In this document: positions 27,436 to 36,094 of the stretch, one piece after another
Position numbering within the stretch: the stretch's first letter is position 1
Layout of the letters: each line of letters opens with the position of its first letter
Assembly (NCBI GenBank): GCA_900317855.1
Contig: ONIG01000022.1
Span: forward strand, 1-38,025
Source of the DNA: an uncultured Eubacteriales bacterium
GTDB taxonomy: Bacteria; Bacillota; Clostridia; Oscillospirales; Oscillospiraceae
Direction of reading: 5' to 3'
DNA: 38,025 nucleotides
The notes under the pieces: generated by a model
The model's database searches: none
The model's input: only the letters and a program-made list of their open reading frames with translations
Told to the model about the DNA's origin: nothing
Translations under genes and position numbers: made by a program

Positions 27436-28371
27436 TCAGGAGCGGTCCTTGGCCTTGTTCTTGAGTTCTCTGGCCTTCGCCTTCACGGCCCTGGCCAGCT
27501 GCTTGCGGCGCTGCGCATGCTCATGCACACGCGTGAAGGCCGGGCCGTTGGTCTTGCCCTCGCGCAGCGCCGGGAACGCCTGCGCGATACGCTCGTGCAC
27601 GATGTTGCGCTGACCCAGCAGCTCCTCACGGCGCTGCAGCAGTTCGCTGCGGCGCGCCAGCAGCTCGCTGCGGCGCATGAGGGAGCTCTCGGCGCGCTTT
27701 TCCGCGATCTCGGTGCCTTTTTCCTTCACGTCGGTGTAAACCTCCATGCCGCGGTCCTTCGCGTCAGAGGCGCGAATATAGATCTCCTCGCCGATCTCGT
27801 CGGAGATGGCCGTGAGCGAATCCTCGATGGCCTGCAGGGCGCGCAGCTTCTTCGGCAGCTTGCGGATCTCCATGGCGGTGATGATGTTGTCCGCGATCCA
27901 CAGGGCGCTGAACGTACCGAGCAGCACCCAGCCGAGCTTTTTCGGGATGAGGTCGACGGCCTTGGCCACGAGCGGCTGGAACACATCGACTACGAACACG
28001 CACGCCAGTCCCCACAGCACCGAGAACTCCAGGCACACATAGCCCTTGATGTTCAGCGGACGCTTGGAGTAGTCCCACCACTTGTCGTGGAACACTTTTT
28101 CGAGCACCCAGCCGGTGAGGTATTCGATCACGCTCGTGAACAGCACGCTGCCGCCGAACAGCAGCCAGAAGCTGCTCTTGAGCGGCCCGAGCACGAGCAG
28201 CACGCTCATCACGCCGAAGCCGTAGATGGAGCAGATGGGGCCGTTGACGAAGCCGCGGTTGACGAACTTGCCGTGCGCGATGGCAGCGAAGGCCACCTCA
28301 GAGCACCAGCCGAGAAATCCATAGATGTAGAAGTACCAGAGGATCTGGAACCAGGAATAGGGCACAAGCAC
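27436..28371 (-). CDS. CmpB-family membrane protein (putative ABC transporter permease)
   Basis: Protein of 311 residues. Residues about 1-165 hold four to five membrane helices with the family-like motifs IYGFLGWCSEVAFAA and GPICSIYGFGVMSVLLV (DUF1113/CmpB family, annotated in databases as putative ABC transporter permease, though no partner ATPase is seen here). Residues about 170-311 are cytoplasmic, charged and coiled-coil-like, rich in Arg, Glu and Lys (RRSELLARRSELLQRREELL contains a near-repeat). The function is unknown. The GTG at 28371 has GAGAGGAG about 8 bases upstream. It has its own promoter and lies 31 bp before hemZ, so hemZ may follow it in the same transcript. Confidence 0.82.
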   Translation of the reverse strand: MLVPYSWFQILWYFYIYGFLGWCSEVAFAAIAHGKFVNRGFVNGPICSIYGFGVMSVLLVLGPLKSSFWLLFGGSVLFTSVIEYLTGWVLEKVFHDKWWDYSKRPLNIKGYVCLEFSVLWGLACVFVVDVFQPLVAKAVDLIPKKLGWVLLGTFSALWIADNIITAMEIRKLPKKLRALQAIEDSLTAISDEIGEEIYIRASDAKDRGMEVYTDVKEKGTEIAEKRAESSLMRRSELLARRSELLQRREELLGQRNIVHERIAQAFPALREGKTNGPAFTRVHEHAQRRKQLARAVKAKARELKNKAKDRS

Positions 28372-28441
28372 GAAAAAAACTCCTCTCAGATCTGGGTGCC
28401 TGCGGGCGATACTGACCCAGGCTAATCATAATCATTCAAAT

Positions 28442-28470
28442 ATTATAACATAATGGTCCGGGTATTTCCA
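28442..28470 (-). promoter_or_regulatory. Promoter of the CmpB-hemZ-kinase group
   Basis: On the minus strand, TGGAAA (28465-28470), a 17-bp spacer and a consensus TATAAT (28442-28447). It lies about 70 bp upstream of the start codon, and the leader can form a CTGGGT/ACCCAG stem. Confidence 0.68.
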
Positions 28471-28528
28471 GCCTTTCCGTCCCGGATGGGACAAAAGCGG
28501 CAAAATGGACAAAAAGCGGCGGGGGGGG

Positions 28529-28565
28529 TTCAAGCCTTCCCCTCAAGGAGAAGGCTTGAAAAACT
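28529..28565. repeat. Dispersed hairpin repeat, copy 2
   Basis: TTCAAGCCTTC (28529-28539) pairs with GAAGGCTTGAA (28550-28560) around CCCTCAAGGA. It has the same core as the repeats at 14681-14745 and 35828-35893. Confidence 0.75.
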
Positions 28566-28591
28566 GCCATCTGCCTTTGTTTTTCGCGCGC

Positions 28592-28622
28592 AAAGGCGGA
28601 GCGCACGAGGGTGCGCTCCGCC
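28592..28622 (-). terminator. Terminator after pyruvate carboxylase
   Basis: GGCGGAGCGCAC, loop GAGG, GTGCGCTCCGCC: a perfect 12-bp stem 16 bp past the pyc stop, followed on the minus strand by TTTGC. Confidence 0.85.
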
Positions 28623-28638
28623 TGGAAAAACCGGAAAT

Positions 28639-31600
28639 TTACTTGATCGTCAGCAGCAGCTCGCCGGCCTTGACCGACTGGCTGGGCTTGACAAAGACTT
28701 CGTCGATCGTGCCGTCCATGCGGGCGACGACGCTCGTCTCCATCTTCATGGCCTCAATCACGGCGAGCACGTCGTTGACCTTGACCTGGTCGCCGGGCTT
28801 GACGTTGACCTTCGACACCATGCCCGGGATGGACGCGCCGGCCTGGCTCTTGTCGTTCGGGTCGGCCATGACGACGGTCTTGGCCGTGTCGGCCGCGGTC
28901 GGGTCGGGCACGGCGACTTCGCGGCGCATGCCGTTGAGCTCGAACTGCACGTTGCGCGTGCCGTCGTTGTTCCGGTCACCGAGACCGATGTACTTGATCA
29001 TGAGGGTCTTGCCGTCCTCGATGTTGATCTTGTTGACCTCGCCGACGGCCATGCCGTTGAAGAACACGTGGCTGCCCATGCGCATGATGTAGCCGTACTC
29101 CTTGCGGTGGCTGATGAACTCCTCATAGACCTTCGGATACATGGCGTAGGAGATGAGGGAGCGCGGCTCCTCGTAGTTCGGGTAGAACTTGACGATCTCG
29201 CGGCGCAGCTGATCCCAGTCGACGGGCGGCAGCAGGTCGCCGGGGCGGCCGGTGATGGGCTTCTCGCCCTTGAGCACGATGCGCTGCAGATCCTTCGGGA
29301 AGCCGCAGGGCGGCTGGCCCATCATGCCCTTGAAGTAGCTCACGACGCTGTCGGGGAAGGCGAGGTGCTCGCCCTTTTCGACGATGTTCTCGGGCGTGAG
29401 GTCGTTTTGCACCATGAAGATCGCGAGGTCGCCGACCATCTTGGACGACGGCGTGACCTTGATGATATCGCCGAGCATGAGGTTGACGGTGCGGTACATC
29501 TCCTTGACCTCCGCGAAGCGGTGGCCGAGGCCGAGCGACTCGACCTGCGGCTGCAGGTTCGTGTACTGGCCGCCGGGGATCTCGTAGCGGTAGATATCGG
29601 TGACGGGGACCTTGAGGCCCTTGTCGAAGCTCTCGTAGCGCAGGCGCACGTCGGCCCAGTAATCGGCCAGCTCCTGCAGGCGCTGCGGGTCAAAGCCGGT
29701 GTCGCGCTCCTGACCGCGCAGGGACTCGACGACGGCGTTCATCGACGGCTGGCTCGTGAGGTTCGCGAGCGGGCCGATGGCGGTGTCGACCACGTCCACG
29801 CCGGCCTCGGCCGCCATGAGATAGGTCGCGATCTGGTTGTCGGTGGTGTTGTGCGTGTGCAGGTGGATGGGGATGCCGATCTCCTGCTTGAGGGTGCTCA
29901 CGAGCTTCTTCGCGGCATACGGCTTGAGCAGGCCGGACATGTCCTTGATGGCCAGCATGTGGGCGCCGCGGCGCTCGAGCTCCTTGGCGAAGTTGACGTA
30001 GTACTCGAGCGTGTAGCGGTCGCGCGTCGGGTCGAGGATGTCGCCGGTGTAGCACACGGTGCCCTCGAGGAACTTGCCCTGGCGCAGGACCTCGTCCATG
30101 GCGGTCTCCATGTTCGGCATCCAGTTGAGCGAGTCGAACACGCGGAACACGTCGATGCCCTCGCGGGCGGACTCGGCGATGAAGGCGCGCACGAGGTTGT
30201 CCGGATAGCTCGCGTAGCCGACGAGGTTCGAGCCGCGCAGCAGCATCTGGAACGGGATGTTCGGGATCTTCTCGCGCAGCATCTCCAGACGCTCCCACGG
30301 GGACTCGTGCAGGAAGCGGTAGGCGGTGTCGAACGTCGCGCCGCCCCACATCTCGAGCGAGAAGCAGTCGGCGAGGATGTCGGCCGTGCCGTCGGCGCCC
30401 TTGAGCATGTCGCGGGTGCGCAGGCGGGTGCTCAGCAGGGACTGGTGCGCGTCGCGCATCGTCGTGTCGGTGATGAGCAGCTTCTTCTGGCCGAGGACCC
30501 AGTCCTTGACGGCCTCGGGGCCGTCGGTGTCGAGCAGGAGCTTGAGGCCGTCCTGCTTCGAGATCTCGCGCTGCGCCTTCGGGAAGCGCGGCGTGTCGTA
30601 CTGGTGGCGCTCGGCATCGGGGTTGTTGACCTGGATGTTGGCGATGTATTTGAGCACGCGGGTCGCGCGGTCGCGCGATTCGGTGAACTCGAACAGCTCC
30701 GGCGTCTCGTCGATGAACTTCGTGTGGCACTTGCCGGCGATGAACGTCGGGTGCGTGAGGATGTTCGTCACGAACGGGATGTTCGTCTTCACGCCGCGCA
30801 CGTGCTCTTCATTGATGGCGCGGGTGGCCTTGCGGCAGACGGCGGGGAAGGTGCAGTCCCAGCTCGTGACCTTGACGAGCAGGGAGTCGTAGTACGGGGA
30901 GATGACCGAGCCCGTGCCGACGTTGCCGCCGTCGAGACGCACGCCGAAGCCGCCGCCGGAGCGGTAGGCCTCGATCTTGCCGTTGTCGGGCGCGAAGTTG
31001 TTGGCCGGGTCCTCGGTGGTCACGCGGCACTGGATGGCGTAGCCGTTGACCTTGAGGTTGTTCTGGTCGCCGAGACCGATCTCCGGGTGGCTGATCGGCT
31101 GACCCTCGGCGATGAGGATCTGCGCGCGCACGAGGTCGATGCTCGTGACCATCTCGGTGACGGTGTGCTCGACCTGGATGCGGGGGTTCATCTCGATGAA
31201 GTAATGGTTGCCGTCGCGGTCGACGAGGAACTCCACCGTGCCGGCGTTGACATAGCCGACGGCCTCGGCGATCTTCACGGCGTCGGCGTGCAGCTGCTCG
31301 CGGATGCTCTCGGGCACGCTCCACGCGGGCGCGAACTCGACGACCTTCTGGTAGCGGCGCTGCAGCGAGCAGTCGCGCTCGCCGAGGTGGCGCACGTTGC
31401 CGTACTGGTCGGCGAGGATCTGCACCTCGATGTGCTTGGGCTGCACGAGGTACTTCTCGATGAAGATGTCGTCATTGCCGAAGGCCTTGCGCGCCTCGCT
31501 CTTGACAAGCTCGAACGCGGGGATGACGTCCTCGGGCATCTCGCACAGGCGCATGCCGCGGCCGCCGCCGCCGGCCGCCGCCTTGAGGATGACGGGGAAG

Positions 31601-32070
31601 CCGAAGCTGATGGCCTTCTCGAGCGCCTCCTGCCCGTCGCGCAGGGGCTCGGAGCAGCCGGGGATGACCGGCACGCCGCACTCCATGGCAATCTGCTTGG
31701 CCGAGAGCTTGTCGCCCATCTTGCCGAGCACGTCGCTCGGGGGGCCGATGAACGTGATGCCGGCCGCTTCGCAGGCGCGGGCAAAGTCCGCGTTCTCGGA
31801 CAGGAAGCCGTAGCCCGGGTGGATGGCGTCGACGCCGCGGCGCTTGGCCAGGTCGATGATCTCGGGGATGTCGAGATACGCGCCCAGGGGGCTCTTGTTC
31901 TCGCCGACGAGGTAGGCCTCATCGGCACGGGTGCGGAACATGCTCAGTTCGTCTTCCTTGGAGTACATGGCCACGGTGTGGATGCCGAGGTCGTAGCACG
32001 CGCGGAAGATACGCACCGCGATCTCGCCGCGGTTGGCGGCAAGGACCTTGTTGAAAACTTTTTCTGACAC
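28639..32070 (-). CDS. pyc: Pyruvate carboxylase
   Basis: Single-chain biotin enzyme of 1143 residues, the usual length, that makes oxaloacetate from pyruvate, bicarbonate and ATP for anaplerosis. Order: biotin carboxylase domain (about 1-450) with the ATP-grasp signatures AAAGGGGRGMRLC and FIEMNPRIQVEHTVTE; carboxyltransferase domain (about 535-800) with DTTMRDAHQSLLSTRLRT and a zinc-site His pair (PIHLHTHNT); allosteric linker; and the biotin carrier domain with the target lysine in EAMKMET near the end. The GTG at 32070 has AAAGGAG about 8 bases upstream. It has its own promoter and terminator, so it is a monocistronic unit. All catalytic motifs look intact. Confidence 0.98.
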   Translation of the reverse strand: MSEKVFNKVLAANRGEIAVRIFRACYDLGIHTVAMYSKEDELSMFRTRADEAYLVGENKSPLGAYLDIPEIIDLAKRRGVDAIHPGYGFLSENADFARACEAAGITFIGPPSDVLGKMGDKLSAKQIAMECGVPVIPGCSEPLRDGQEALEKAISFGFPVILKAAAGGGGRGMRLCEMPEDVIPAFELVKSEARKAFGNDDIFIEKYLVQPKHIEVQILADQYGNVRHLGERDCSLQRRYQKVVEFAPAWSVPESIREQLHADAVKIAEAVGYVNAGTVEFLVDRDGNHYFIEMNPRIQVEHTVTEMVTSIDLVRAQILIAEGQPISHPEIGLGDQNNLKVNGYAIQCRVTTEDPANNFAPDNGKIEAYRSGGGFGVRLDGGNVGTGSVISPYYDSLLVKVTSWDCTFPAVCRKATRAINEEHVRGVKTNIPFVTNILTHPTFIAGKCHTKFIDETPELFEFTESRDRATRVLKYIANIQVNNPDAERHQYDTPRFPKAQREISKQDGLKLLLDTDGPEAVKDWVLGQKKLLITDTTMRDAHQSLLSTRLRTRDMLKGADGTADILADCFSLEMWGGATFDTAYRFLHESPWERLEMLREKIPNIPFQMLLRGSNLVGYASYPDNLVRAFIAESAREGIDVFRVFDSLNWMPNMETAMDEVLRQGKFLEGTVCYTGDILDPTRDRYTLEYYVNFAKELERRGAHMLAIKDMSGLLKPYAAKKLVSTLKQEIGIPIHLHTHNTTDNQIATYLMAAEAGVDVVDTAIGPLANLTSQPSMNAVVESLRGQERDTGFDPQRLQELADYWADVRLRYESFDKGLKVPVTDIYRYEIPGGQYTNLQPQVESLGLGHRFAEVKEMYRTVNLMLGDIIKVTPSSKMVGDLAIFMVQNDLTPENIVEKGEHLAFPDSVVSYFKGMMGQPPCGFPKDLQRIVLKGEKPITGRPGDLLPPVDWDQLRREIVKFYPNYEEPRSLISYAMYPKVYEEFISHRKEYGYIMRMGSHVFFNGMAVGEVNKINIEDGKTLMIKYIGLGDRNNDGTRNVQFELNGMRREVAVPDPTAADTAKTVVMADPNDKSQAGASIPGMVSKVNVKPGDQVKVNDVLAVIEAMKMETSVVARMDGTIDEVFVKPSQSVKAGELLLTIK

Positions 32071-32159
32071 GGTCGTGTCTCCTTTCTGACTGCGGCGGGC
32101 CGCAGAGGTGGGGGCTGCAGCGGCGCAGAGGCGTGCCCCGGCGCGCTGTCAACGTCGGA

Positions 32160-32188
32160 ATTATATCATATATCAGTAACAATAGAAA
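32160..32188 (-). promoter_or_regulatory. Probable promoter of pyc
   Basis: On the minus strand, a consensus TATAAT (32160-32165) with a weak -35 TTTCTA (32183-32188) at 17-bp spacing in an AT-rich region, about 90 bp upstream of pyc. Confidence 0.55.
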
Positions 32189-32277
32189 TAAAATTTTGAA
32201 ATTTTGGCGAGTTTAAAATCTAACAAATGCGCCCGGCGCGTAATTTACACGCAATTCTTTTCTCGCCGCGCGGAATG

Positions 32278-32286
32278 TGGTACAAT
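32278..32286 (+). promoter_or_regulatory. Extended -10 promoter of thiN
   Basis: TGGTACAAT: an extended -10 (TGn) followed by TACAAT, 28 bp upstream of the thiN ATG. No good -35 box is visible. Confidence 0.52.
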
Positions 32287-32313
32287 ATCGGGCGAAAATT
32301 CAGGAAAGCTGGA

Positions 32314-32976
32314 ATGAATTTGGAAAATACTTGTTATATCGTCGGCGCGGCCAGTCTCGACGGCGTGCGCCTGAGCCCCCGGGCGGGGGATTACGTGATC
32401 GCGGCCGACGGCGGCTACCGCTCGCTGAAAGCGCGCGGCATCGAGCCGGACTTCGTCATGGGCGACTTTGACTCCCTCGGCTACCGGCCGGACCACCCGA
32501 ACGTGGAGACGCACCCGGTCATGAAGGACGACACGGACCTCGGTCTCGCCGTGCGCTGGGCGCTGGCGCACGGGTACCGGCGGCTCGTGATGGCGGGCGC
32601 GCTCGGCGGCCGCCTCGACCAGACGATCGCGAGCCTGCAGACGCTGCGCGGGCTCACGGACGCGGGCGCGCAGGGCTGGCTCATCGGCTGCGGCTGGGTG
32701 GTCACGGCGGTGCAAAACGGCACGCTGACCTTTCCCGCCGGCATGGAGGGTACGGTGTCCGTGTTCAGCAGCGGCGATGCCGCGCGCGGCGTCACGCTGC
32801 GCGGTCTGCTCTACGAGATCACGGACGCGGAGCTGCGCTGCGCCATGCCGCTCGGCGTGAGCAATTCGTTCACCGGCGCGGCGGCCGCGGTGCGCGTCAC
32901 GGACGGCACGGTCTATGTCCTCTGGCAGGGCGACGCGCTGCCGGACGGGCTGGAGGTACGCCATGGAGCGGATTGA
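32314..32976 (+). CDS. thiN: Thiamine diphosphokinase
   Basis: Thiamine pyrophosphokinase of 220 residues that converts thiamine to thiamine diphosphate with ATP. Family motifs are visible: AADGGYRSLKARGIEPDFVM with GDFDSLG, the segment MKDDTDLGLAVRWAL, and GALGGRLDQTIASLQTL, followed by the C-terminal beta-sandwich (FSSGDAARGVTLRGLLY, PLGVSNSFTGAAA). The ATG at 32314 has AGGAAAG about 6 bases upstream. Longer upstream frames cross the promoter. It overlaps the PHP gene by 14 bases, so the two are co-translated. Confidence 0.95.
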   Translation: MNLENTCYIVGAASLDGVRLSPRAGDYVIAADGGYRSLKARGIEPDFVMGDFDSLGYRPDHPNVETHPVMKDDTDLGLAVRWALAHGYRRLVMAGALGGRLDQTIASLQTLRGLTDAGAQGWLIGCGWVVTAVQNGTLTFPAGMEGTVSVFSSGDAARGVTLRGLLYEITDAELRCAMPLGVSNSFTGAAAAVRVTDGTVYVLWQGDALPDGLEVRHGAD

Positions 32977-33820
32977 CCTGCACACGCACACGCTCGCGTC
33001 CGACGGGTCGGACGCGCCGGCTGACGTGGTGCGCAAGGCGGCGGCGCTCGGCCTGCGGGCCGTGGCCGTCACGGATCACGACACGTTCGCCGGCCTGCCC
33101 GAAGCCCGCGCTGCGGGGCAGCGCTGCGGCATCGAGGTCGTGCCCGGGGTGGAGCTGTCCACCGTCTGGGGCGGCGAGGAGGTGCACCTGCTCGGCTACT
33201 TCATGGACACGGGCAACACCGCGCTGCGCGCGCTCATGACCCGCGCGACCGACGAGCGCAATGCCCGCAACGAGACCATGGTGCAGCGCCTGCACGACGC
33301 GGGCTACCCCATCACGATCGACGACCTGCACGCGGCCTTCCCGGGGCAGACGGTGCTCGGCCGGCCGCACATCGCGGCGCTGCTCGTGCAGCGCGGGTGC
33401 ATCGCGTCGGTGTCGGACGGCATGCGCGGCCTGCTTGGCCGGGGGAAGGAATTTTACGTCCCGCGCTACAACGTCCCGCTGGAGGATTCCATCCGCGCCC
33501 TGCGCGCGGCGGGCGGCGTGCCGGTCGTGGCGCACATCTTCAAGTACCGCTTCGACGATGCGCAGCGCGCCGCCATGCTCGCTGCGGCGGCGGACGCCGG
33601 GGCCCTCGGCGTCGAGGTGCGCTACACGACCTATACGCCCGAGCAGGCGGCGGCCGCGCAGGCGCTGGCCGCGCGCTTCGGCCTTGCGCCCTCCGGCGGC
33701 TCGGACTATCACGGTCTGCGCAAGCCGGACATCGCCCTCGGCTCCGGCCGGGGCGGGCTGCGCGTGCCGTATGCCTACCTCGCCGGGCTCAAAGCCCTTG
33801 CCGGGCACGAATGTGTGTGA
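32963..33820 (+). CDS. PHP-domain phosphoesterase (TrpH/RNase AM-like)
   Basis: Protein of 285 residues with a polymerase and histidinol phosphatase domain. The metal motifs RIDLHTHTLASDGSDAP, TDHDTFAGLPEA, VVAHIFKYR and SGGSDYHG are all present. Related proteins (E. coli YciV/TrpH) act as 3',5'-nucleoside bisphosphate phosphatase or 5'-3' exoribonuclease on short RNA. This one is most likely of that group, but the substrate is not proven by sequence. The ATG at 32963 has GGAGG 6 bases upstream and lies inside the end of thiN. Confidence 0.9.
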   Translation: MERIDLHTHTLASDGSDAPADVVRKAAALGLRAVAVTDHDTFAGLPEARAAGQRCGIEVVPGVELSTVWGGEEVHLLGYFMDTGNTALRALMTRATDERNARNETMVQRLHDAGYPITIDDLHAAFPGQTVLGRPHIAALLVQRGCIASVSDGMRGLLGRGKEFYVPRYNVPLEDSIRALRAAGGVPVVAHIFKYRFDDAQRAAMLAAAADAGALGVEVRYTTYTPEQAAAAQALAARFGLAPSGGSDYHGLRKPDIALGSGRGGLRVPYAYLAGLKALAGHECV

Positions 33821-33870
33821 TACACTAACAGAATCCAGTCAATTTTTGAAATTTTTCCGGAGGTGGTTTC

Positions 33871-35472
33871 GTGAAAACCCTTCTGCGCCCCTACGAGGGC
33901 ACGCTGCCGTATCTCTTCGTCAGCTACGCGCACAAGGACGATGCGGCCGTGCTCGAGATCATCAGCACCCTGCAGTCGCGCGGCTTTCGCGTCTGGTACG
34001 ATGAGGGCATCGAGGCCGGCAGCGAGTGGCCGGAGAGCATCGCGTCGCATCTCGAGCGCGCGCAGCTCGTGCTGGCGTTTTTGTCCCCGGCGTACCTGCG
34101 CTCGGACAACTGCCGCAAGGAGATGCACTATGCCCTGACCAAGCGCAAGCCGGTCATCAACGTCTACCTCGAGCAGACGGAGCTCTCCCCCGGCATGGAG
34201 ATGCAGATCGGCAACCTCTTCGCGCTCATGAAGTACACCTACCCGAGCGAGGAATATTTCTACGACAAGCTCTTCTCGGCCGAGCTGCTGGACGCTTCGA
34301 AGTTCGCCGGAGAAGCGCCGGAGCTGCCGGATGTTCCTGCGCCCGCGCCCGGGAAAAAAGCGAAGGAGAAAAAGCCCCGCGCCGCCAAGCCCCACCGGGA
34401 AAGGCATGAAAAACCGCCCAAGGCGCCGAAGCCTGAGCGGCCGAAGAAAAAGCGCCGCGGCCTCGCGGCGGCGATCATTGCCATCGTGCTCGTCGGCTGC
34501 CTGATCGTGGCCGGCATCGTCGGCCACTTCACGGGCCTGCTCTACCGCTTCACGGCGAAAGCCGTCGCGGTGCAGACGCTCGCGGACGACACGGTGGCCC
34601 AGTTCCAGAACCCGCTGCTCGAGCAGGCCGCGCGCGACTATGCCGGCAAGCCCGCAGGCGAGCTCACGGTCGCGGACCTCAAGGGCCTCACGGCGCTGTA
34701 CGTCTGCGGCGACCGGTACTGGTTCGCCGCCCCGCAGCAGGGCGTGGACGCGGCGGCCGCCGGCGTCGAGACGGCGGAGATGACCGACCCCTCCGGCCAG
34801 AGCGTCACCGTGCGCCGCGGCGGCATCCGCGACCTGTCCGACCTCGCGTATTTCCCGAGCCTGACGGTGGTCTCGGTGCAGTTCCAGTCACTGACCTCGC
34901 TCGAGAGCCTGCCCGCCTGCGGCGTGGAGGTGTTCGACGTCAGCGCCAACCGGCTCACGAGCCTGTCGGGCATCAAACAGCTGCCGAAGCTCACGGCCCT
35001 CACGGCCGACGGCAACGCCATCACCGACCTGACCGGCCTCGGCCGCTGCCTGAACGTGCGCGCCCTGAGTCTCAACGGCGCAAACGTGTCGGACCTGTCC
35101 GAGCTGCGCGCGCTCACGAAGCTGCAGGACATCACGCTCTCGCACTGCACGCGCCGCGAGCTGCTGATCCCGCTGCACAAGTCCTCGCTCACGCGCGTCA
35201 CGCTCGTGGACTGCGATCTGCGCGGCGATTTCTTTCACAGCTTCGACCGCGAGCGGGCGATCACGTCGCTCACGCTCATCCGCTGCGAGCTGGACAGCAC
35301 ATCCGGTCTGGAGGATTTCACCGGGCTCACGGAGCTGACGGTGCGCGGCGTTTCCGGGTCGCTGGACTGGTCGGCACTCGGCAGTCTGCCGCTGCAGACC
35401 GTCACGGCCGACGCCCTGCAGGCGGACGCCATCGCCGCGGCCGCCACCGCGGCCGTCACGGTGGTGGACTGA
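33871..35472 (+). CDS. TIR domain - transmembrane - leucine-rich repeat protein
   Basis: Protein of 533 residues with the domain set of a Toll-like receptor in reverse order along the chain. Residues about 12-145 are a TIR domain: YLFVSYAHKDD (box 1), FRVWYDEGIEAGSEWPESIA (BB-loop region), and DNCRKEMHYAL with Glu84 in the place of the catalytic Glu of TIR NAD-consuming enzymes. Residues about 150-196 are a Pro/Lys/Arg-rich linker. Residues about 198-218 are one membrane helix preceded by KKKRR, so the TIR side should be inside. Residues about 310-500 hold leucine-rich repeats (LTSLSGIKQLPKLTALTADG, AITDLTGLGRCLNVRALSLN), predicted outside. GTG start with GGAGG upstream. No partner gene (such as ThsA) is adjacent. 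It follows the PHP gene by 50 bp. Function unknown: sensing, defence or host interaction are possible. Confidence 0.9.
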   Translation: MKTLLRPYEGTLPYLFVSYAHKDDAAVLEIISTLQSRGFRVWYDEGIEAGSEWPESIASHLERAQLVLAFLSPAYLRSDNCRKEMHYALTKRKPVINVYLEQTELSPGMEMQIGNLFALMKYTYPSEEYFYDKLFSAELLDASKFAGEAPELPDVPAPAPGKKAKEKKPRAAKPHRERHEKPPKAPKPERPKKKRRGLAAAIIAIVLVGCLIVAGIVGHFTGLLYRFTAKAVAVQTLADDTVAQFQNPLLEQAARDYAGKPAGELTVADLKGLTALYVCGDRYWFAAPQQGVDAAAAGVETAEMTDPSGQSVTVRRGGIRDLSDLAYFPSLTVVSVQFQSLTSLESLPACGVEVFDVSANRLTSLSGIKQLPKLTALTADGNAITDLTGLGRCLNVRALSLNGANVSDLSELRALTKLQDITLSHCTRRELLIPLHKSSLTRVTLVDCDLRGDFFHSFDRERAITSLTLIRCELDSTSGLEDFTGLTELTVRGVSGSLDWSALGSLPLQTVTADALQADAIAAAATAAVTVVD

Positions 35473-35584
35473 CCGTTGGGGCAGGCAATGCGCCCGCATT
35501 GCTGCGGCTCTGCGCGAGTCGCTCCCGCGCACAAGCGCGGAAACGGATGTGCGCGCGGGTGGATGAAGAAAAGCAGAGAGAAGC

Positions 35585-35618
35585 AGCAGCCCTCCCAGAT
35601 TGTTGGGAGGGCTGCTTT
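35585..35618 (+). terminator. Terminator after the TIR-LRR gene
   Basis: AGCAGCCCTCCCA (35585-35597) pairs with TGGGAGGGCTGCT (35604-35616), a 13-bp stem followed by TTG. It begins 113 bp past the stop codon. Confidence 0.8.
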
Positions 35619-35663
35619 GTCTGCGGCGGGGTGATCGTTTTTTCCGGTACATCCGTCCCGCGC

Positions 35664-35717
35664 CCCTTGGCTCCCTTGTGCAAAGGGAGCTGGCAGCCGT
35701 CAGGCTGACTGAGGGAT
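35664..35717 (+). repeat. Intergenic repeat, copy A (plus orientation)
   Basis: GCTCCCTT-loop-AAGGGAGC (35670-35690), then TGG and a second hairpin CAGCC-GTCA-GGCTG, ending GAGGG. Copy B (35756-35809) carries the same layout on the other strand. Such double-hairpin repeats are frequent in gut Clostridia. The gap 35473-36162 contains no gene. Confidence 0.65.
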
Positions 35718-35755
35718 TGATACGCGCATTCTTGCACTGCGGCCGGTATCTGCAG

Positions 35756-35809
35756 CCCCTCCGTCACGGCGCAGAGCGCCGTGCCACCTCCCCTTACACA
35801 GGGGAGGCA
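35756..35809 (-). repeat. Intergenic repeat, copy B (inverted relative to A)
   Basis: Read on the minus strand: CCTCCCC-loop-GGGGAGG, TGGCA, the hairpin CACGGCGC-TCT-GCGCCGTG, then GGAGGGG. It is the inverted counterpart of copy A. A further stem ATCGCCG-CGGCGAT lies at 35809-35824. Confidence 0.65.
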
Positions 35810-35827
35810 TCGCCGAACGGCGATATT

Positions 35828-35893
35828 TTCTCCTTGCGGCCACAGTACCGTGTGGCGCTGCCTTCCCCTCAAAGGAGACGGCTTGAAAAGTGC
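35828..35893. repeat. Dispersed hairpin repeat, copy 3
   Basis: TTCTCCTTGCGG then GTGTGGCGCTGCCTTCCCCT with AAAGGAGACGGCTTGAAAAG. It is parallel over its whole length to the copy at 14681-14745; the core is also at 28529-28565. Confidence 0.7.
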
Positions 35894-35916
35894 GCAGCAA
35901 ATCTCCCGCAAACGGA

Positions 35917-35956
35917 AAACGCCCCTGCCGGAACGGACAAACCGGCAGGGACGTTT
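35917..35956. terminator. Hairpin CCCTGCCGG/CCGGCAGGG with A and T flanks
   Basis: AAACG-C-CCCTGCCGG (35917-35931) pairs with CCGGCAGGG-A-CGTTT (35942-35956). It is terminator-like in both directions. No gene ends directly next to it. Confidence 0.5.
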
Positions 35957-36065
35957 CCATAGGAGAAATGGAGTTGGAAAAAGGAATTATCATGTTGCTT
36001 GGGGGAGAGATTGCGTGTCTTGTCAGCGGGCGGAGAGGTTCGTGTGCGGTCACGAAAATTCCCGC

Positions 36066-36094
36066 TTGCTATCTGACAGTGCCCATTATATAAT
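36066..36094 (+). promoter_or_regulatory. Promoter of the LysR-type gene
   Basis: TTGCTA (36066-36071), a 17-bp spacer and a consensus TATAAT (36089-36094), 69 bp upstream of the start codon. Confidence 0.75.

Noticed and set aside
28529..28565. Dispersed hairpin repeat as a rho-independent terminator of pyc
   Set aside because: A better stem with T-run lies nearer the pyc stop (28592-28622), and the same hairpin recurs at other unrelated loci.
28453..32067. A 1204-codon open frame on the plus strand opposite pyruvate carboxylase, and similar long frames opposite dnaK, dnaJ, atpD and the alpha fusion
   Set aside because: They mirror real genes in GC-rich DNA, have Leu/Val/Arg/His/Asp-rich compositions without domains, and the minus-strand products are clear family members.
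33871..35472. Thoeris anti-phage system
   Set aside because: There is no ThsA or other NAD-sensing effector nearby; neighbours are thiN, a PHP protein and a LysR regulator.
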